Under the pieces are notes generated by a model. That model had not been told where the DNA came from and made no database searches. It saw only the letters and a program-made list of their open reading frames with translations. Shown one piece after another: positions 25,926 through 34,799 of a stretch of 64,000 bases of DNA. Both the position numbers and the translations under genes were made by a program. Source of the DNA: Spirochaetales bacterium (GTDB taxonomy: Bacteria; Spirochaetota; Spirochaetia; DAHUYW01); contig DAHUYW010000016.1 of assembly GCA_027306915.1 (NCBI GenBank), positions 14,892 to 78,891 on the forward strand, in the 5' to 3' direction. How positions within the stretch are numbered: position 1 is the stretch's first letter; every line of letters starts with the position of its first letter.

Positions 25926-26944
25926 GCCCTATCCCCGGGGGCCGCGGCAGGTTTGGCTCCCTGGTAAACGTTACCTGGCGGGCGCTCCTGCTGTGCGCCG
26001 TAGCTGCCGGCGCGATCGTCGCCTACAAGGTGCTCTCGGCTCCTGCGGTCGGTGTGAACACCCGGATCACGGTCATCTTTAAATCGACCGATCCGAGCAT
26101 CGCCTTCTGGCAGATCGCCGAGGCGGGGGTGAAGGCGGCGGCCAAGGAGTTCGACGTCAAGGTTTCGGTCGTCGGTCCGAAGGAAGAGAAGGACATCGCA
26201 GGCCAGATCGCCCTGGTGGAGAGGGTGATCCGCGAGCGCCCAAACGCGGTAGTCCTTGCCGCCGACGACTACAACGCGCTCGTGCCCGTCGCCCGCCGCA
26301 TTCGGCGGGCGGGGATCAAGCTCATTACCCTCGATTCGGGGCTTCCGCCCGGACTCTCCTCGAGCTTCATCGCAACCGACAACACTGCGGCGGGGCGAAA
26401 GGCCGGAGAGCTCGAGGCTCAGCTTCTTTCGCCCGGCGCGAAGGTGGCGATCCTGAGCTACGTGCGGGGGACCCTCACGGCGATCGACCGGGAGAAGGGG
26501 GTGCGGGATCTCCTGGGCGCCGACGCGGCCATTCGGATCGTCGGCACGTGGTACTGCGAGGACCTCCTGAAGGAGGCCTACGCGATTACCCGCCGGTTGC
26601 TCACCTCAGAAAGGGGGATCACGGGGATCATCGCCCTGAACGAGGTGGCCACCGAGGGGGCCGCCGAAGCGATCGCAGACCTGAAGGAGGCGGGACGGGT
26701 GCAGCTCGTCGGCTTCGACAGCTCCCCGATCGAGACTACCTACCTGGAGGCCGGGGTCATCAAGGGAATCGTGCTGCAGAAGCCCTTCAACATGGGCTAC
26801 CTGGCCGTGAAGACTGCCGTGGAGCTCTTGCGCGGCGAGCGGGTGTCCCCGCGCATAGATACGGGCTCGGCCGTGGTTACCCGGCAGAACATGGAAGAGC
26901 GCGAGAATCAAAAGCTCCTCTTCCCTCTGATCGGCGGACAGTGA
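25922..26944 (+). CDS. Membrane-anchored sugar-binding protein, probable sensor partner of the kinase
   Basis: A 340-residue periplasmic-binding-protein type I fold (ribose/LacI class): ITVIFKSTDPSIAFWQIAEA, NAVVLAADDYNALVPVARRI, KLITLDSGLP and GIIALNEVATEGAAEAIADL. The N-terminus carries one hydrophobic segment (residues 18-37) after a basic stretch, without a lipobox and without a clear signal-peptidase site, so it may stay anchored. The gene is translationally coupled to the kinase rather than to the transporter genes, which have their own binding protein next. This resembles the XylFII-LytS/YesN arrangement described in Clostridium, where an anchored binding protein activates the kinase. 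A spare transporter subunit is the alternative. Confidence 0.85.
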   Translation: MSPIPGGRGRFGSLVNVTWRALLLCAVAAGAIVAYKVLSAPAVGVNTRITVIFKSTDPSIAFWQIAEAGVKAAAKEFDVKVSVVGPKEEKDIAGQIALVERVIRERPNAVVLAADDYNALVPVARRIRRAGIKLITLDSGLPPGLSSSFIATDNTAAGRKAGELEAQLLSPGAKVAILSYVRGTLTAIDREKGVRDLLGADAAIRIVGTWYCEDLLKEAYAITRRLLTSERGITGIIALNEVATEGAAEAIADLKEAGRVQLVGFDSSPIETTYLEAGVIKGIVLQKPFNMGYLAVKTAVELLRGERVSPRIDTGSAVVTRQNMEERENQKLLFPLIGGQ

Positions 26945-27053
26945 GCCTCGAATCAGAGAATAGTGAAAACACTGGGGAGATTTCTCTATTTCGCTCTCGG
27001 AAAGGATGCCTTACGCTTTCCCTTGAATGAAAAATCCTGTCAAGGAGGAGCGT

Positions 27054-28175
27054 ATGCGAAAACTCACAGTGTCTGTTTTCGTCTTCGTGGCTCTCTCGAT
27101 CATCGCCGTCCCCCTCGCCTTCAGCAAGGGCCAGTCGGAGAGCGCATCGAGCGCCAAGGGCTACTTCATCGGCCTGTCGACGAAGACCGTAACCAACCCC
27201 TGGGAAGCGTATTTCCAGGATTCCTTTGAATGGTACTCATCGGACATGGGGTACAAGTGGCTCGCCGAGGGCGCCAATGGAGATCCGGCGGTTCAGCTCA
27301 CCCAGGCGGAAGAGATGATCAACCGCGGCATCAATGGATTGATCGTGTCGGCACAGGATGCCGAGGCCGCGGTTCCGATCGTGCAGTACGCGACCGAGCA
27401 TAAGGTGCCCGTCTTCACCGCGGACGCCGATATCGACTCGCCGGACGTGAAGATGTACGTCGGCTTCTCAGGCGAGCGCGCCGGCCAGGTTCTCGGGAAG
27501 GACATTCTTGACTATCTCCAGAACAAGTACGGCTCGGCGAAGGGCACGGTGCTCGAGATGGAGGGCCCGCTTGGCGAGGCATCCGCCCAGCAGCGGAGCA
27601 AAGGGCTGCACGACATTCTCGGGCAGTACCCCGACATCAAGATCATCGAGGCGGAAGGCCAATTCCAGGAGCAACCCGGCAAGCAGGCGGCTGAGGACAA
27701 GCTGCGCGCCAATCCGAACATCGATGCAGTCTACGGCGCCAACGGCCCGATGGCGCACGGCGCGGTCGAAGCGATGAAGGATCTCGGAATGGATCCCACC
27801 AAGATCTACACCGTCACCATCGATGCGACCCCCGGAGCACTTCAGCTCACGAAGGAGGGTCTGATTCAGGTCTGCCTCGACCAGGCTGCAGGCTTCTACG
27901 TGCCTATCGCCGAGTACTACCTCGTGCAGTACCTCAAGCACGGCGAGGCGGGGCTCCCGAAGGTCGGAGACACGGTCGACTCATCGCAGCTCAACCTGAA
28001 CACGGGCAAGGTGCACGCCACCATTCTGCCGTGGGCGCACAACTCCGCGTGGGCGCCTGCGAAGATCACCACCGAGTTCGGCCACCTCTGGTTCCAGACC
28101 GGCGCGGTCATCGTCACCAAGAAAAACGCAACCGATCCAGCGCTCTGGGCGAATGTGCCGCTGAACCAGAAATAA
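27054..28175 (+). CDS. Sugar ABC transporter substrate-binding protein (ribose/xylose class)
   Basis: A 373-residue exported binding protein. I start at the ATG at 27054, three bases after AAGGAGGAG, which gives MRKLTVSVFVFVALSIIAVP and a cleavable signal ending near AFSKGQSES. The mature domain has YFIGLSTKTVTNPWEAYFQD, a first-domain ligand loop, then IVSAQDAEAAVPIVQYATEH and VYGANGPMAHGAVEAMKDLG from the second lobe. It should bind an unknown sugar in the periplasm and deliver it to the permease encoded next. A hairpin in the following 164-base gap may keep its mRNA in excess over the permease mRNA, as is usual for binding proteins. Confidence 0.9.
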   Translation: MRKLTVSVFVFVALSIIAVPLAFSKGQSESASSAKGYFIGLSTKTVTNPWEAYFQDSFEWYSSDMGYKWLAEGANGDPAVQLTQAEEMINRGINGLIVSAQDAEAAVPIVQYATEHKVPVFTADADIDSPDVKMYVGFSGERAGQVLGKDILDYLQNKYGSAKGTVLEMEGPLGEASAQQRSKGLHDILGQYPDIKIIEAEGQFQEQPGKQAAEDKLRANPNIDAVYGANGPMAHGAVEAMKDLGMDPTKIYTVTIDATPGALQLTKEGLIQVCLDQAAGFYVPIAEYYLVQYLKHGEAGLPKVGDTVDSSQLNLNTGKVHATILPWAHNSAWAPAKITTEFGHLWFQTGAVIVTKKNATDPALWANVPLNQK

Positions 28176-28213
28176 CGATAATAGAAGTAAGAAAGTAGCG
28201 TATGCCGGGGGCG

Positions 28214-28237
28214 GCGCAGGCTGCCCTTCGGCTGCGC
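28214..28237 (+). other. Intercistronic hairpin after the binding-protein gene
   Basis: GCGCAG at 28214-28219 pairs with CTGCGC at 28232-28237, with two further G-C pairs closing a CTTC loop. No T-run follows, so it is more likely an mRNA-stabilising or attenuating hairpin than a full terminator. The rest of the 164-base gap shows nothing else. Confidence 0.45.
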
Positions 28238-28339
28238 GTAGACTGCCGCGCACGACGCGCAGGAGCTCCACCCGGTGCGATCGCAGCCTACTGGCGGGGC
28301 GGTCGTGCTCCTTGCAGGTCAATCTCGAAGGGAGGACCA

Positions 28340-29350
28340 ATGGAAACGTCGAAGCTCGTTCGTACATCATCATCCAAGCGCATCCAGGTCTTCGTCCTGG
28401 ACAATCTCATCTGGGTGATCATGATCGTCCTCTTCGTCATCTTCTCGCTGACGATTCCGAATTTCTTCACAATCCTCAACATCCACTTCATGTTCTACGA
28501 CGCCTCCGCAATCGGCATGCTCGTCTTTGCCCAGGCGCTCATCCTCGTTAGCGGGAACATGGACCTGTCGGTGGCACGCAACGCAGGGCTTACCGCGATG
28601 TTCATCGGGATGCTCGTCAAGGTGTGGGCCGTTGGGGTAATCCCGCCATGGGCCGGCATCATCCTCATGCCGCTCTTCGGGGGACTTCTCGGGGCGGTGA
28701 ACGGCGTGCTCGTGGGCAAGGTGAAGATCAACCCCTTCCTGGCGACGCTCGCCACCTTCCTCATCTACGACTGGATGACCTACGTCATCAACGAGGGGGC
28801 CATAATCAATCTCGGCAAGGCGCTCGACTTCCCGGGCGGCGGCACGATCTTCGGGCTCCACTTCGCGATCGTGGTGCTCATAGGCGTGTGCGCCATACTC
28901 TACTACCTGCTCCAGCACACCCGCTTCGGATCCTACCTGCGCGCGATCGGCGGCAATCCGGAGGCGGCCGGGATGCTCGGCATCAACCTTACCTCGATGA
29001 ACTTCTGGGTCTTCACGATAGCCGGCGTGCTGGGAGGAACCTCGGGCCTGCTGTACACCGGCTACCTCCGCTCGATTCCGAGCACCATCGCCTCCGGCGA
29101 TGCAATCTTCCTTTCCTTCGCGGGAGCGATCATCGGAGGAGTGAGCCTCCGGGGCGGCGAGGGCTCGATCATCGGGGCGCTCGGCGGAGTGCTCCTCCTC
29201 GGGCTCATCGATACCGGCACAACCATGACCTCGGTCGCTCCGGCGCTGCGCGGGGTCATCAACGGGCTTATCCTGCTCCTCGCGATTCTCATCAACAAGT
29301 CGCGGGTCGATCTGCGTGACCGCATCCTCATGCCGCGACAGGCCCAGTAG
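28340..29350 (+). CDS. Sugar ABC transporter permease (RbsC/XylH/FrcC class)
   Basis: A 336-residue inner-membrane permease with eight to ten hydrophobic segments, of the branched permease class used for ribose, xylose, fructose and galactose. Typical stretches are ALILVSGNMDLSVARNAGLT, the AIGGNPEAAGMLGINLT coupling loop that meets the ATPase, and GVSLRGGEGSIIGALGGVLL near the end. The start is the ATG at 28340 after AAGGGAGGACCA; the frame upstream is not coding. It forms the membrane channel with the ATPase encoded 28 bases later. Confidence 0.92.
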   Translation: METSKLVRTSSSKRIQVFVLDNLIWVIMIVLFVIFSLTIPNFFTILNIHFMFYDASAIGMLVFAQALILVSGNMDLSVARNAGLTAMFIGMLVKVWAVGVIPPWAGIILMPLFGGLLGAVNGVLVGKVKINPFLATLATFLIYDWMTYVINEGAIINLGKALDFPGGGTIFGLHFAIVVLIGVCAILYYLLQHTRFGSYLRAIGGNPEAAGMLGINLTSMNFWVFTIAGVLGGTSGLLYTGYLRSIPSTIASGDAIFLSFAGAIIGGVSLRGGEGSIIGALGGVLLLGLIDTGTTMTSVAPALRGVINGLILLLAILINKSRVDLRDRILMPRQAQ

Positions 29351-29378
29351 CACAGCAGGAACGAGGGAGGAATCTACG

Positions 29379-30176
29379 ATGGCGAAGAACCAGTCGGAGG
29401 GCAAAGGGGCGGCCAAGGAGCAGGGGGTCCCGCTCATCCGTTTCGAAAAGATAGGCAAGTACTATGGCACGGTGCACGCCCTGCGAAGCGTGAGCTTTGC
29501 GGTACACCCGGGAGAGTGCATCGGATTCATCGGCGACAACGGAGCCGGGAAGTCGACCCTTATCAAGATCGTCTCCGGGGTCACCCCGAAGTCGAGCGGG
29601 AGCATCTACTGGAAGGGCGATGAGGTCGAGATCGCCTCGGTCAAGACCGCGCGCAAGCTCGGCATAGAGACGGTCTACCAGGACCGGGCGGTTGTCGGCT
29701 CGATGAGCGTGGCCGAGAACATCTTCATGGGGCGCGAGCTCATGAAGCCCTTCCTTGGGATCTTACCGCGCCTCGACAAGAAGCGCATGCGCGAAGAGGC
29801 GGGGCGGCTCGTCGTCGACCTGAAGCTCAATATCCCTTCACCGGACCACCTTGTTCGCTTCTGCTCGGGAGGCGAGATGCAGGGGGTGGCGATCTCGCGG
29901 GCCATGCACTTCCGCGCATCGCTCGTCATCCTGGACGAACCTACAACCGCCCTTGCCGTGAGCGGCGCCCAGCAGGTCCTCAACTTCATCCGCCGGCTCA
30001 AGGAGGAGGGAATCGCCTGCATCTTCGTCACTCACAATCTTCACGATGTCTACGAAGTTGCCGATCGCTTCATCGTGATGTTCCAGGGCGAGGTCGTTGC
30101 GGACATCAAGAGGAATGACACGACGGTCGAGGGTCTCATCGACCTCCAACTCGCGCGCAAGGCAAAGGGCGCGTAG
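29379..30176 (+). CDS. Sugar ABC transporter ATPase, short single-domain type (FrcA-like)
   Basis: A 265-residue ATPase with Walker A GDNGAGKST at 52-60, Walker B VILDEPTTAL and switch His in FVTHNLHDV. The signature is CSGGEMQ (residues 162-168) instead of LSGGQ, a variant common in sugar transporters of the FrcA/RbsA class. Most relatives of the RbsC permease are served by a two-domain ATPase of about 500 residues; here only one domain is encoded, so two copies probably assemble. The start is the ATG at 29379 after GGGAGGAATCTACG. It is the last gene of the sensing and uptake operon. Confidence 0.92.
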   Translation: MAKNQSEGKGAAKEQGVPLIRFEKIGKYYGTVHALRSVSFAVHPGECIGFIGDNGAGKSTLIKIVSGVTPKSSGSIYWKGDEVEIASVKTARKLGIETVYQDRAVVGSMSVAENIFMGRELMKPFLGILPRLDKKRMREEAGRLVVDLKLNIPSPDHLVRFCSGGEMQGVAISRAMHFRASLVILDEPTTALAVSGAQQVLNFIRRLKEEGIACIFVTHNLHDVYEVADRFIVMFQGEVVADIKRNDTTVEGLIDLQLARKAKGA

Positions 30177-30259
30177 CGCGGGCTGACTGGACTCGCTGCC
30201 CTCGGGGTTGGCGGCGCCCGCTCCTTCACGTATCTTCTTGCAGTGAGGATCACCCTTCC

Positions 30260-30973
30260 ATGAAGAAGTCGGCCGCCGCCGGTGCGAGCGCGCACCAGGG
30301 TGGTGAGGAGCGCGCCGCCGCTGCAAGCCTCTCGCTCTGTGAGGCCCGGGTCACCGAAAACATCGAGATAGCGCCGGGCGTCTATCTCCTCAAGTATCCG
30401 CGGACGCACGACTTCCTTCCGGGGCAGGTCGTCGGAATCACCGTGGACCGGCGGATTGTCCCCCGCTTCTACAGCATTGCAAGCGGCATCGACGAGCCCT
30501 TCATCGATATTCTCTATGACGTCCTCCCCGAGGGAGAGCTTACCCCGCTCCTGTCGCGCCTCGGAAGCGGCGACCTTCTCCTCGTCTCCCGCGCTACCGG
30601 GGGCTTTGTGGATACCGCCGAGCCCGGCTGGTGGATCGCCACCGGGACCGGTATCGCTCCCTTCGTCTCGATGGCCAAGTCCGGCCTTGCCAGCGCCAAA
30701 CGCCTCGTCCACGGCAGCAGGGCGGTCGCCGGCTTCCACTTCCGCAAGTACTTTACCAACCTTCTCGCAGATCGCTATATTTGTTGCAGCTCGCAGGAGA
30801 GGGCGGACGGGGTCTTCGCGGGAAGGCTCACCGAATGGCTTTCGCGGCAAGCGCTACCGGCGGACCAGCGCTATCTCCTCTGCGGAAGCGCGGGGATGGT
30901 CGTGGACGTCCGGGACCTTCTCATCGGGAAGGGCGTGCCCTTCAAGCAGGTGCTTTCTGAGATCTACTTCTGA
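30260..30973 (+). CDS. Ferredoxin-NADP reductase-like flavoprotein
   Basis: A 237-residue cytoplasmic oxidoreductase of the FNR superfamily. The FAD-binding motif RFYSIASG lies at about 70-77 and the NAD(P)-binding loop ATGTGIAPFVSM at about 125-136. CGSAGMVVDVRDLL is the later nucleotide-contact region, and the chain ends SEIYF with an aromatic pair as in bacterial Fpr enzymes. It should move electrons between NADPH and ferredoxin or flavodoxin. The first 25 residues (Ala/Gly/Glu rich) look extra. It is only 6 bases upstream of rlmN, whose product needs reduced flavodoxin or ferredoxin for radical SAM chemistry, a sensible partnership but unproven. Confidence 0.82.
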   Translation: MKKSAAAGASAHQGGEERAAAASLSLCEARVTENIEIAPGVYLLKYPRTHDFLPGQVVGITVDRRIVPRFYSIASGIDEPFIDILYDVLPEGELTPLLSRLGSGDLLLVSRATGGFVDTAEPGWWIATGTGIAPFVSMAKSGLASAKRLVHGSRAVAGFHFRKYFTNLLADRYICCSSQERADGVFAGRLTEWLSRQALPADQRYLLCGSAGMVVDVRDLLIGKGVPFKQVLSEIYF

Positions 30974-30979
30974 CGAAAG

Positions 30980-32020
30980 ATGAACGAGCCCCTCTTCGGC
31001 AAAACCCTCTCCGAGCTTCGCGCTCTCGTTTTGGAGCTCGACGAGCCCTCCTTTGTCGCCGCGCAGCTCGCGGACTGGCTCTACAAGAAGGGGGCGGGCG
31101 ATTTCGACTCCATGCACAACCTTCCCAAGCGACTACGCGCCGCCTTGAGCGAGCGCTTCGAGATCGGCCGGCGAGAGCCCGAGCGCGTGAGCCTTTCAAG
31201 CGATGGCACGAAAAAATATCTCTATCCAACCGCTCACGCGCGATTTGTCGAGACAGCCTACATTCCCGAGGGTGAGCGCGCCACGCTCTGTGTCTCGACG
31301 CAGGTCGGCTGCAAGATGGGATGCCTCTTTTGCATGACTGGGAAGCAGGGCTTTCAAGGGCAGCTCACGTCCGGCGAGATCCTGAGCCAGTACCGGAGCC
31401 TTCCGGAGGCCGAGCGGATCACCAATATCGTCTACATGGGCATGGGCGAGCCGCTCGACAACCTTGAGGCCGTTCTTTCGAGTCTCGAGATACTCACTGC
31501 CGATTGGGGCTTTGCCCTGAGCCCCCGCCGAATCACCGTCTCGACCGTGGGGATCATTCCCGCCATGCGTACCTTCCTCGAGCGCACCGAGTGCCACCTC
31601 GCCGTGAGCCTCCATTCGCCCTTCGATGAAGAAAGGCGAAGGCTCATGCCGGTTCAGAACGTCTACCCCCTTGCAGAGGTTCTTGCTGCGCTCCGAAAGA
31701 GTCCGATTGCCCGCCGCAGGCGGATCTCCTTCGAATACATCATGTTTGACGGCCTGAACGACACCCCGCGCCACGCCAAGGAGCTCGTTCGAATTCTTTC
31801 CGGCCTGCGCTGCAGGATCAACCTTATCCGCTTTCATCCGATCCCCGGCACCCCGCTCCAAAGCTCTCCCGATGCGACCATGGTTCGCTTCGAGCAGCAG
31901 CTTAAGGGCAGCGGGATCATGACGACCATTCGCGCCTCGCGCGGCCAGGACATCATGGCCGCCTGCGGCCTCCTTTCGACCAGGGCGCTCGTCGGCGCAG
32001 GCGGAGAGGTCGACTACTGA
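30980..32020 (+). CDS. rlmN: 23S rRNA (adenine2503-C2)-methyltransferase, dual-specificity RlmN
   Basis: A 346-residue radical SAM enzyme. The iron-sulfur motif CxxxCxxC is C111, C115 and C118 in GCKMGCLFCMTG. The second catalytic Cys is C329 in MAACGLLSTR near the C-terminus. VYMGMGEPLDNLEAVLSSLE and ITVSTVGIIPAMRTF are family hallmarks. It methylates C2 of A2503 in 23S rRNA and A37 in some tRNAs. Full length. The ATG at 30980 has only a weak GAAAG before it and probably depends on translation of the preceding gene. Confidence 0.95.
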   Translation: MNEPLFGKTLSELRALVLELDEPSFVAAQLADWLYKKGAGDFDSMHNLPKRLRAALSERFEIGRREPERVSLSSDGTKKYLYPTAHARFVETAYIPEGERATLCVSTQVGCKMGCLFCMTGKQGFQGQLTSGEILSQYRSLPEAERITNIVYMGMGEPLDNLEAVLSSLEILTADWGFALSPRRITVSTVGIIPAMRTFLERTECHLAVSLHSPFDEERRRLMPVQNVYPLAEVLAALRKSPIARRRRISFEYIMFDGLNDTPRHAKELVRILSGLRCRINLIRFHPIPGTPLQSSPDATMVRFEQQLKGSGIMTTIRASRGQDIMAACGLLSTRALVGAGGEVDY

Positions 32021-32043
32021 CCGCCATCCAAGGAGCGTGCCCC

Positions 32044-32961
32044 ATGCGAAGAGCCTTCGTACGTAACGGCCGCCGTGCATTTCTCTTCGGCGGTGCCGCC
32101 CTTCTGCTCGCGCTGCTGCCCCTACGGGCGTTCGCCGAGAGCGGGTATCTGACCTCGGTCGCCTCGCTCAGGAGCGACCTCGATTCCCCCGGACTCCTAG
32201 TCCTCGACGCCCGTTCCCCGGAGGAATACGCCCTTGGCCACATCCCGGGCGCCGTCAATCTCTCGCCGCACTCCCTCGACCGCACCGTGACGCTCGCTTC
32301 GGGCGCCTCTGTGCCTTCGATGGTGAAACCCGCCTCCGAGGTCACCGCGATCTTCCAGGCGATCGGCATGGATGCCGCGAGCAAGGTCGTCGTCTACGCC
32401 GACCGCTTCGAGCCGTCAGCAACCCGTCTCTTCTGGGTGCTCGACTACTACGGCAAGCGTCGCATCTCGCTCCTTGACGGCGGGCTCGCAGCATGGGAGC
32501 GCGACGGCGGTCCTCTTTCGGACGCCGCACCCTCTCCCGGCTCGCAAGGCGATTTCGTCGCGGCTCCCGACCCGGACAAGATAGCAGACTATGGATACGT
32601 CCAGCGTCACCTCGGAAGCGAGTCGACGGAGGTCTGCGACGCCCTGTCCGGCGATTCCTTCGCGCAGGGCGCGATCCCGGGCTCGGTGAGCCTCCCGGCG
32701 GCCGGCTTCAGCGACGAGGGAACCTTGGCGGCCCGCACCGCATGGCTGGCAGAAACGATGCGCGAGCACCATCTCGCCCCCGACCGCGAGGTGATCTTCT
32801 ACTGCGCTACCGGATACCTTTCCTCGATGGACTATTTCATAGCGCGCCTCCTCGCTTACCAGCGCGTGCGGCTCTACGACGGGTCGCTCGCCGACTGGAG
32901 GGCGCGCGGCGGGCGGCTTGTGCCGGACGGCGAAGGCCCAGGGACGGGCGGTGGCGGCTGA
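32044..32961 (+). CDS. Exported two-domain rhodanese-like sulfurtransferase
   Basis: A 305-residue protein of two rhodanese domains. The first (residues 35-155; VLDARSPEEYALGHIPGAVN) lacks the active-site Cys. The second holds CATGYLSS with the catalytic Cys near 260, and the end is YDGSLADWRARGGRLV. Rhodaneses move sulfane sulfur, for example from thiosulfate to cyanide or a thiol. The N-terminus NGRRAFLFGGAALLLALLPL has a twin-arginine-like RRxFL pattern and an AFA cleavage site, so the protein is exported, possibly by Tat. AAGGAGCG precedes the ATG. It sits 23 bases after rlmN and 45 before glpD. Confidence 0.85.
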   Translation: MRRAFVRNGRRAFLFGGAALLLALLPLRAFAESGYLTSVASLRSDLDSPGLLVLDARSPEEYALGHIPGAVNLSPHSLDRTVTLASGASVPSMVKPASEVTAIFQAIGMDAASKVVVYADRFEPSATRLFWVLDYYGKRRISLLDGGLAAWERDGGPLSDAAPSPGSQGDFVAAPDPDKIADYGYVQRHLGSESTEVCDALSGDSFAQGAIPGSVSLPAAGFSDEGTLAARTAWLAETMREHHLAPDREVIFYCATGYLSSMDYFIARLLAYQRVRLYDGSLADWRARGGRLVPDGEGPGTGGGG

Positions 32962-33006
32962 GCAGGCGGCGACCGTCCGCAACCCACCAAATGCAGGAGC
33001 TACACA

Positions 33007-34566
33007 ATGCAGCGTGACGATTTGTTGCACAAACTGGAGAGGCATCCCGATACCTGGGATTTCATTGTCATCGGCGGCGGCGCGACCGGCCTGGGGGTCG
33101 CTATCGAGGCATCATCGCGAGGGTATGCGACGCTCCTTCTGGAGCAGAGCGATTTCGCCAAGGGAACCTCCAGTCGAAGCACGAAGCTTGTTCATGGAGG
33201 CGTGCGCTACCTCAGGCAGGGCAACCTCTCCCTGGTGCTTGAGGCGTTGAAGGAGCGCGGGCTCCTCTATCAAAACGCTCCGCATCTCGTGCGGAATCTC
33301 CCCTTCGTCGTTCCCACCTACGACTGGTGGGAAGGACCGTTCTATGGGGTCGGCCTCAAGCTGTACGACACCATGGCGGGACGACAGGGCTTTGGGCACT
33401 CTCGAAGGCTCACCCGGGAAGAGACGCGGGAGATGATCCCCACCATCGAGATGGAGGGCCTGCGCGGGGGGATAGTCTATCACGACGGCCAATTTGACGA
33501 TGCCCGCCTCGCCGTCCACATGGCGTGGACGGCCGTGGAGCAGGGGGCAGTGCCGCTGAACTACATGCGGGTGAGCGGGCTTCGCAAATCAAACGGAACC
33601 GTGCGGGGGGTCACGGCAATCGAGGCGGAGAGCGGGAAGAGCTACAACATCGAGGGCAGGGTCGTTGTGAATGCGACCGGCCCCTTTAGCGATGGCGTGC
33701 GACTGATGGACGATCCGCAATCCGCGCGCATGATCCGGCCGAGCCAGGGCGTTCATATCGTGTTGAAACGATCCTTCCTGCCGGGGAGCTCCGCGGTGAT
33801 GGTGCCCCACACTGCCGACGGTCGAGTTCTCTTCGCGATACCCTGGCACGACCGGGTTGTCGTTGGCACCACCGACACCATGATCGATGAGGCCTCGCTC
33901 GAGCCGACGCCTCTGCCGGAAGAGGTGGATTTCATCCTGGAGCACGCGGCGAGGTACCTGACCAAAGATCCTCAAAGATCCGACATCTTGAGCGCCTACG
34001 CCGGAGTTCGGCCGCTGGTCAGTCTCGATGGGGATCAGGGAACCGCATCCATATCGCGCGACCACACGATAAGCATTTCGCGCTCCGGTCTGGTCACCGT
34101 TGCCGGCGGCAAGTGGACGACCTACCGCCGAATGGCCGAGGATACCGTCGACCAGGCGGTCATTCTCGCGGAGCTGCCCGAGAAGGAAAGCGTCAGCCGA
34201 CACCTCCACATTCACGGCTACCACGCCGAGCCCAGCAAGCTCGGCGATCTCTCGGTGTATGGCACCGATGCCGAAGCCATCCGAGGCCTCGTCGCCGAAA
34301 ACCCCAGGCTCGGGGAGACTCTCCACCCGGAGATGCCGGTCCTGCGGGCCGAAGTGGTCTGGGCGGCGCGCAGCGAGATGGCGCGGACGGTGGAGGATGT
34401 CCTCGCCCGCCGGACCCGTTCCCTCCTCTTGGATGCGAAAGCAAGCGTGGCGATGGCCCCGGAGGTCGCGGAGCTTCTGGCGCGCGAGCTGGGAAGGGAC
34501 CTGTCCTGGCGAACTCGCCAGGTGGAAGAATATGCAGCGCTTGCCCAGAGGTATCTGCCGCGCTGA
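33007..34566 (+). CDS. glpD: Glycerol-3-phosphate dehydrogenase (FAD-dependent)
   Basis: A 519-residue enzyme of the GlpD/GlpA family. It has the Rossmann FAD loop FIVIGGGATGLGVAIEASSR at about 19-38, SSRSTKLVHGGVRYL (family motif), LYDTMAGR, and AIPWHDRVVVGTTDT followed by VAGGKWTTYRRMAED near the C-terminal domain. It oxidises glycerol 3-phosphate to dihydroxyacetone phosphate and passes electrons to quinones at the inner membrane. AGGAGCTACACA precedes the ATG. The C-terminal helical domain is present and the length is normal. The next 233 bases contain only the terminator of the convergent porin gene. Confidence 0.93.
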   Translation: MQRDDLLHKLERHPDTWDFIVIGGGATGLGVAIEASSRGYATLLLEQSDFAKGTSSRSTKLVHGGVRYLRQGNLSLVLEALKERGLLYQNAPHLVRNLPFVVPTYDWWEGPFYGVGLKLYDTMAGRQGFGHSRRLTREETREMIPTIEMEGLRGGIVYHDGQFDDARLAVHMAWTAVEQGAVPLNYMRVSGLRKSNGTVRGVTAIEAESGKSYNIEGRVVVNATGPFSDGVRLMDDPQSARMIRPSQGVHIVLKRSFLPGSSAVMVPHTADGRVLFAIPWHDRVVVGTTDTMIDEASLEPTPLPEEVDFILEHAARYLTKDPQRSDILSAYAGVRPLVSLDGDQGTASISRDHTISISRSGLVTVAGGKWTTYRRMAEDTVDQAVILAELPEKESVSRHLHIHGYHAEPSKLGDLSVYGTDAEAIRGLVAENPRLGETLHPEMPVLRAEVVWAARSEMARTVEDVLARRTRSLLLDAKASVAMAPEVAELLARELGRDLSWRTRQVEEYAALAQRYLPR

Positions 34567-34726
34567 CAGGCTGCCGACAGGCTCGAAGGTGCCCGCCAAG
34601 ACGGCGTTTGCACGAATCATCCTGACGCAAGAGGGCGGAGGAGACGCCTGCCGCGCCGGTTCACCCGCTGCGTCAGCGCCCTGCAAAGGCTGGCCCGCGC
34701 GCGGCCGCTCTCACCACTCGCAGCGC

Positions 34727-34770
34727 AAAAACAGCTCCGCCCCAGCGCAGAGGGCGACGGGGGCGGAGCT
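34727..34770 (-). terminator. Rho-independent terminator after the porin gene
   Basis: An 11-bp inverted repeat (34733-34743 with 34760-34770) encloses a 16-base loop and, on the minus strand, is followed by a T-run (34727-34731). A second, smaller hairpin (GAAGGCTGAAAAGCCTTC on the minus strand) lies directly after the porin stop. Confidence 0.8.
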
Positions 34771-34799
34771 TTCAAGGTGGAAGGCTTTTCAGCCTTCGG

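Noticed and set aside
34567..34726. Possible small gene after glpD
   Set aside because: Frames here are extensions or shadows without start signals; only the porin terminator at 34727 is supported.
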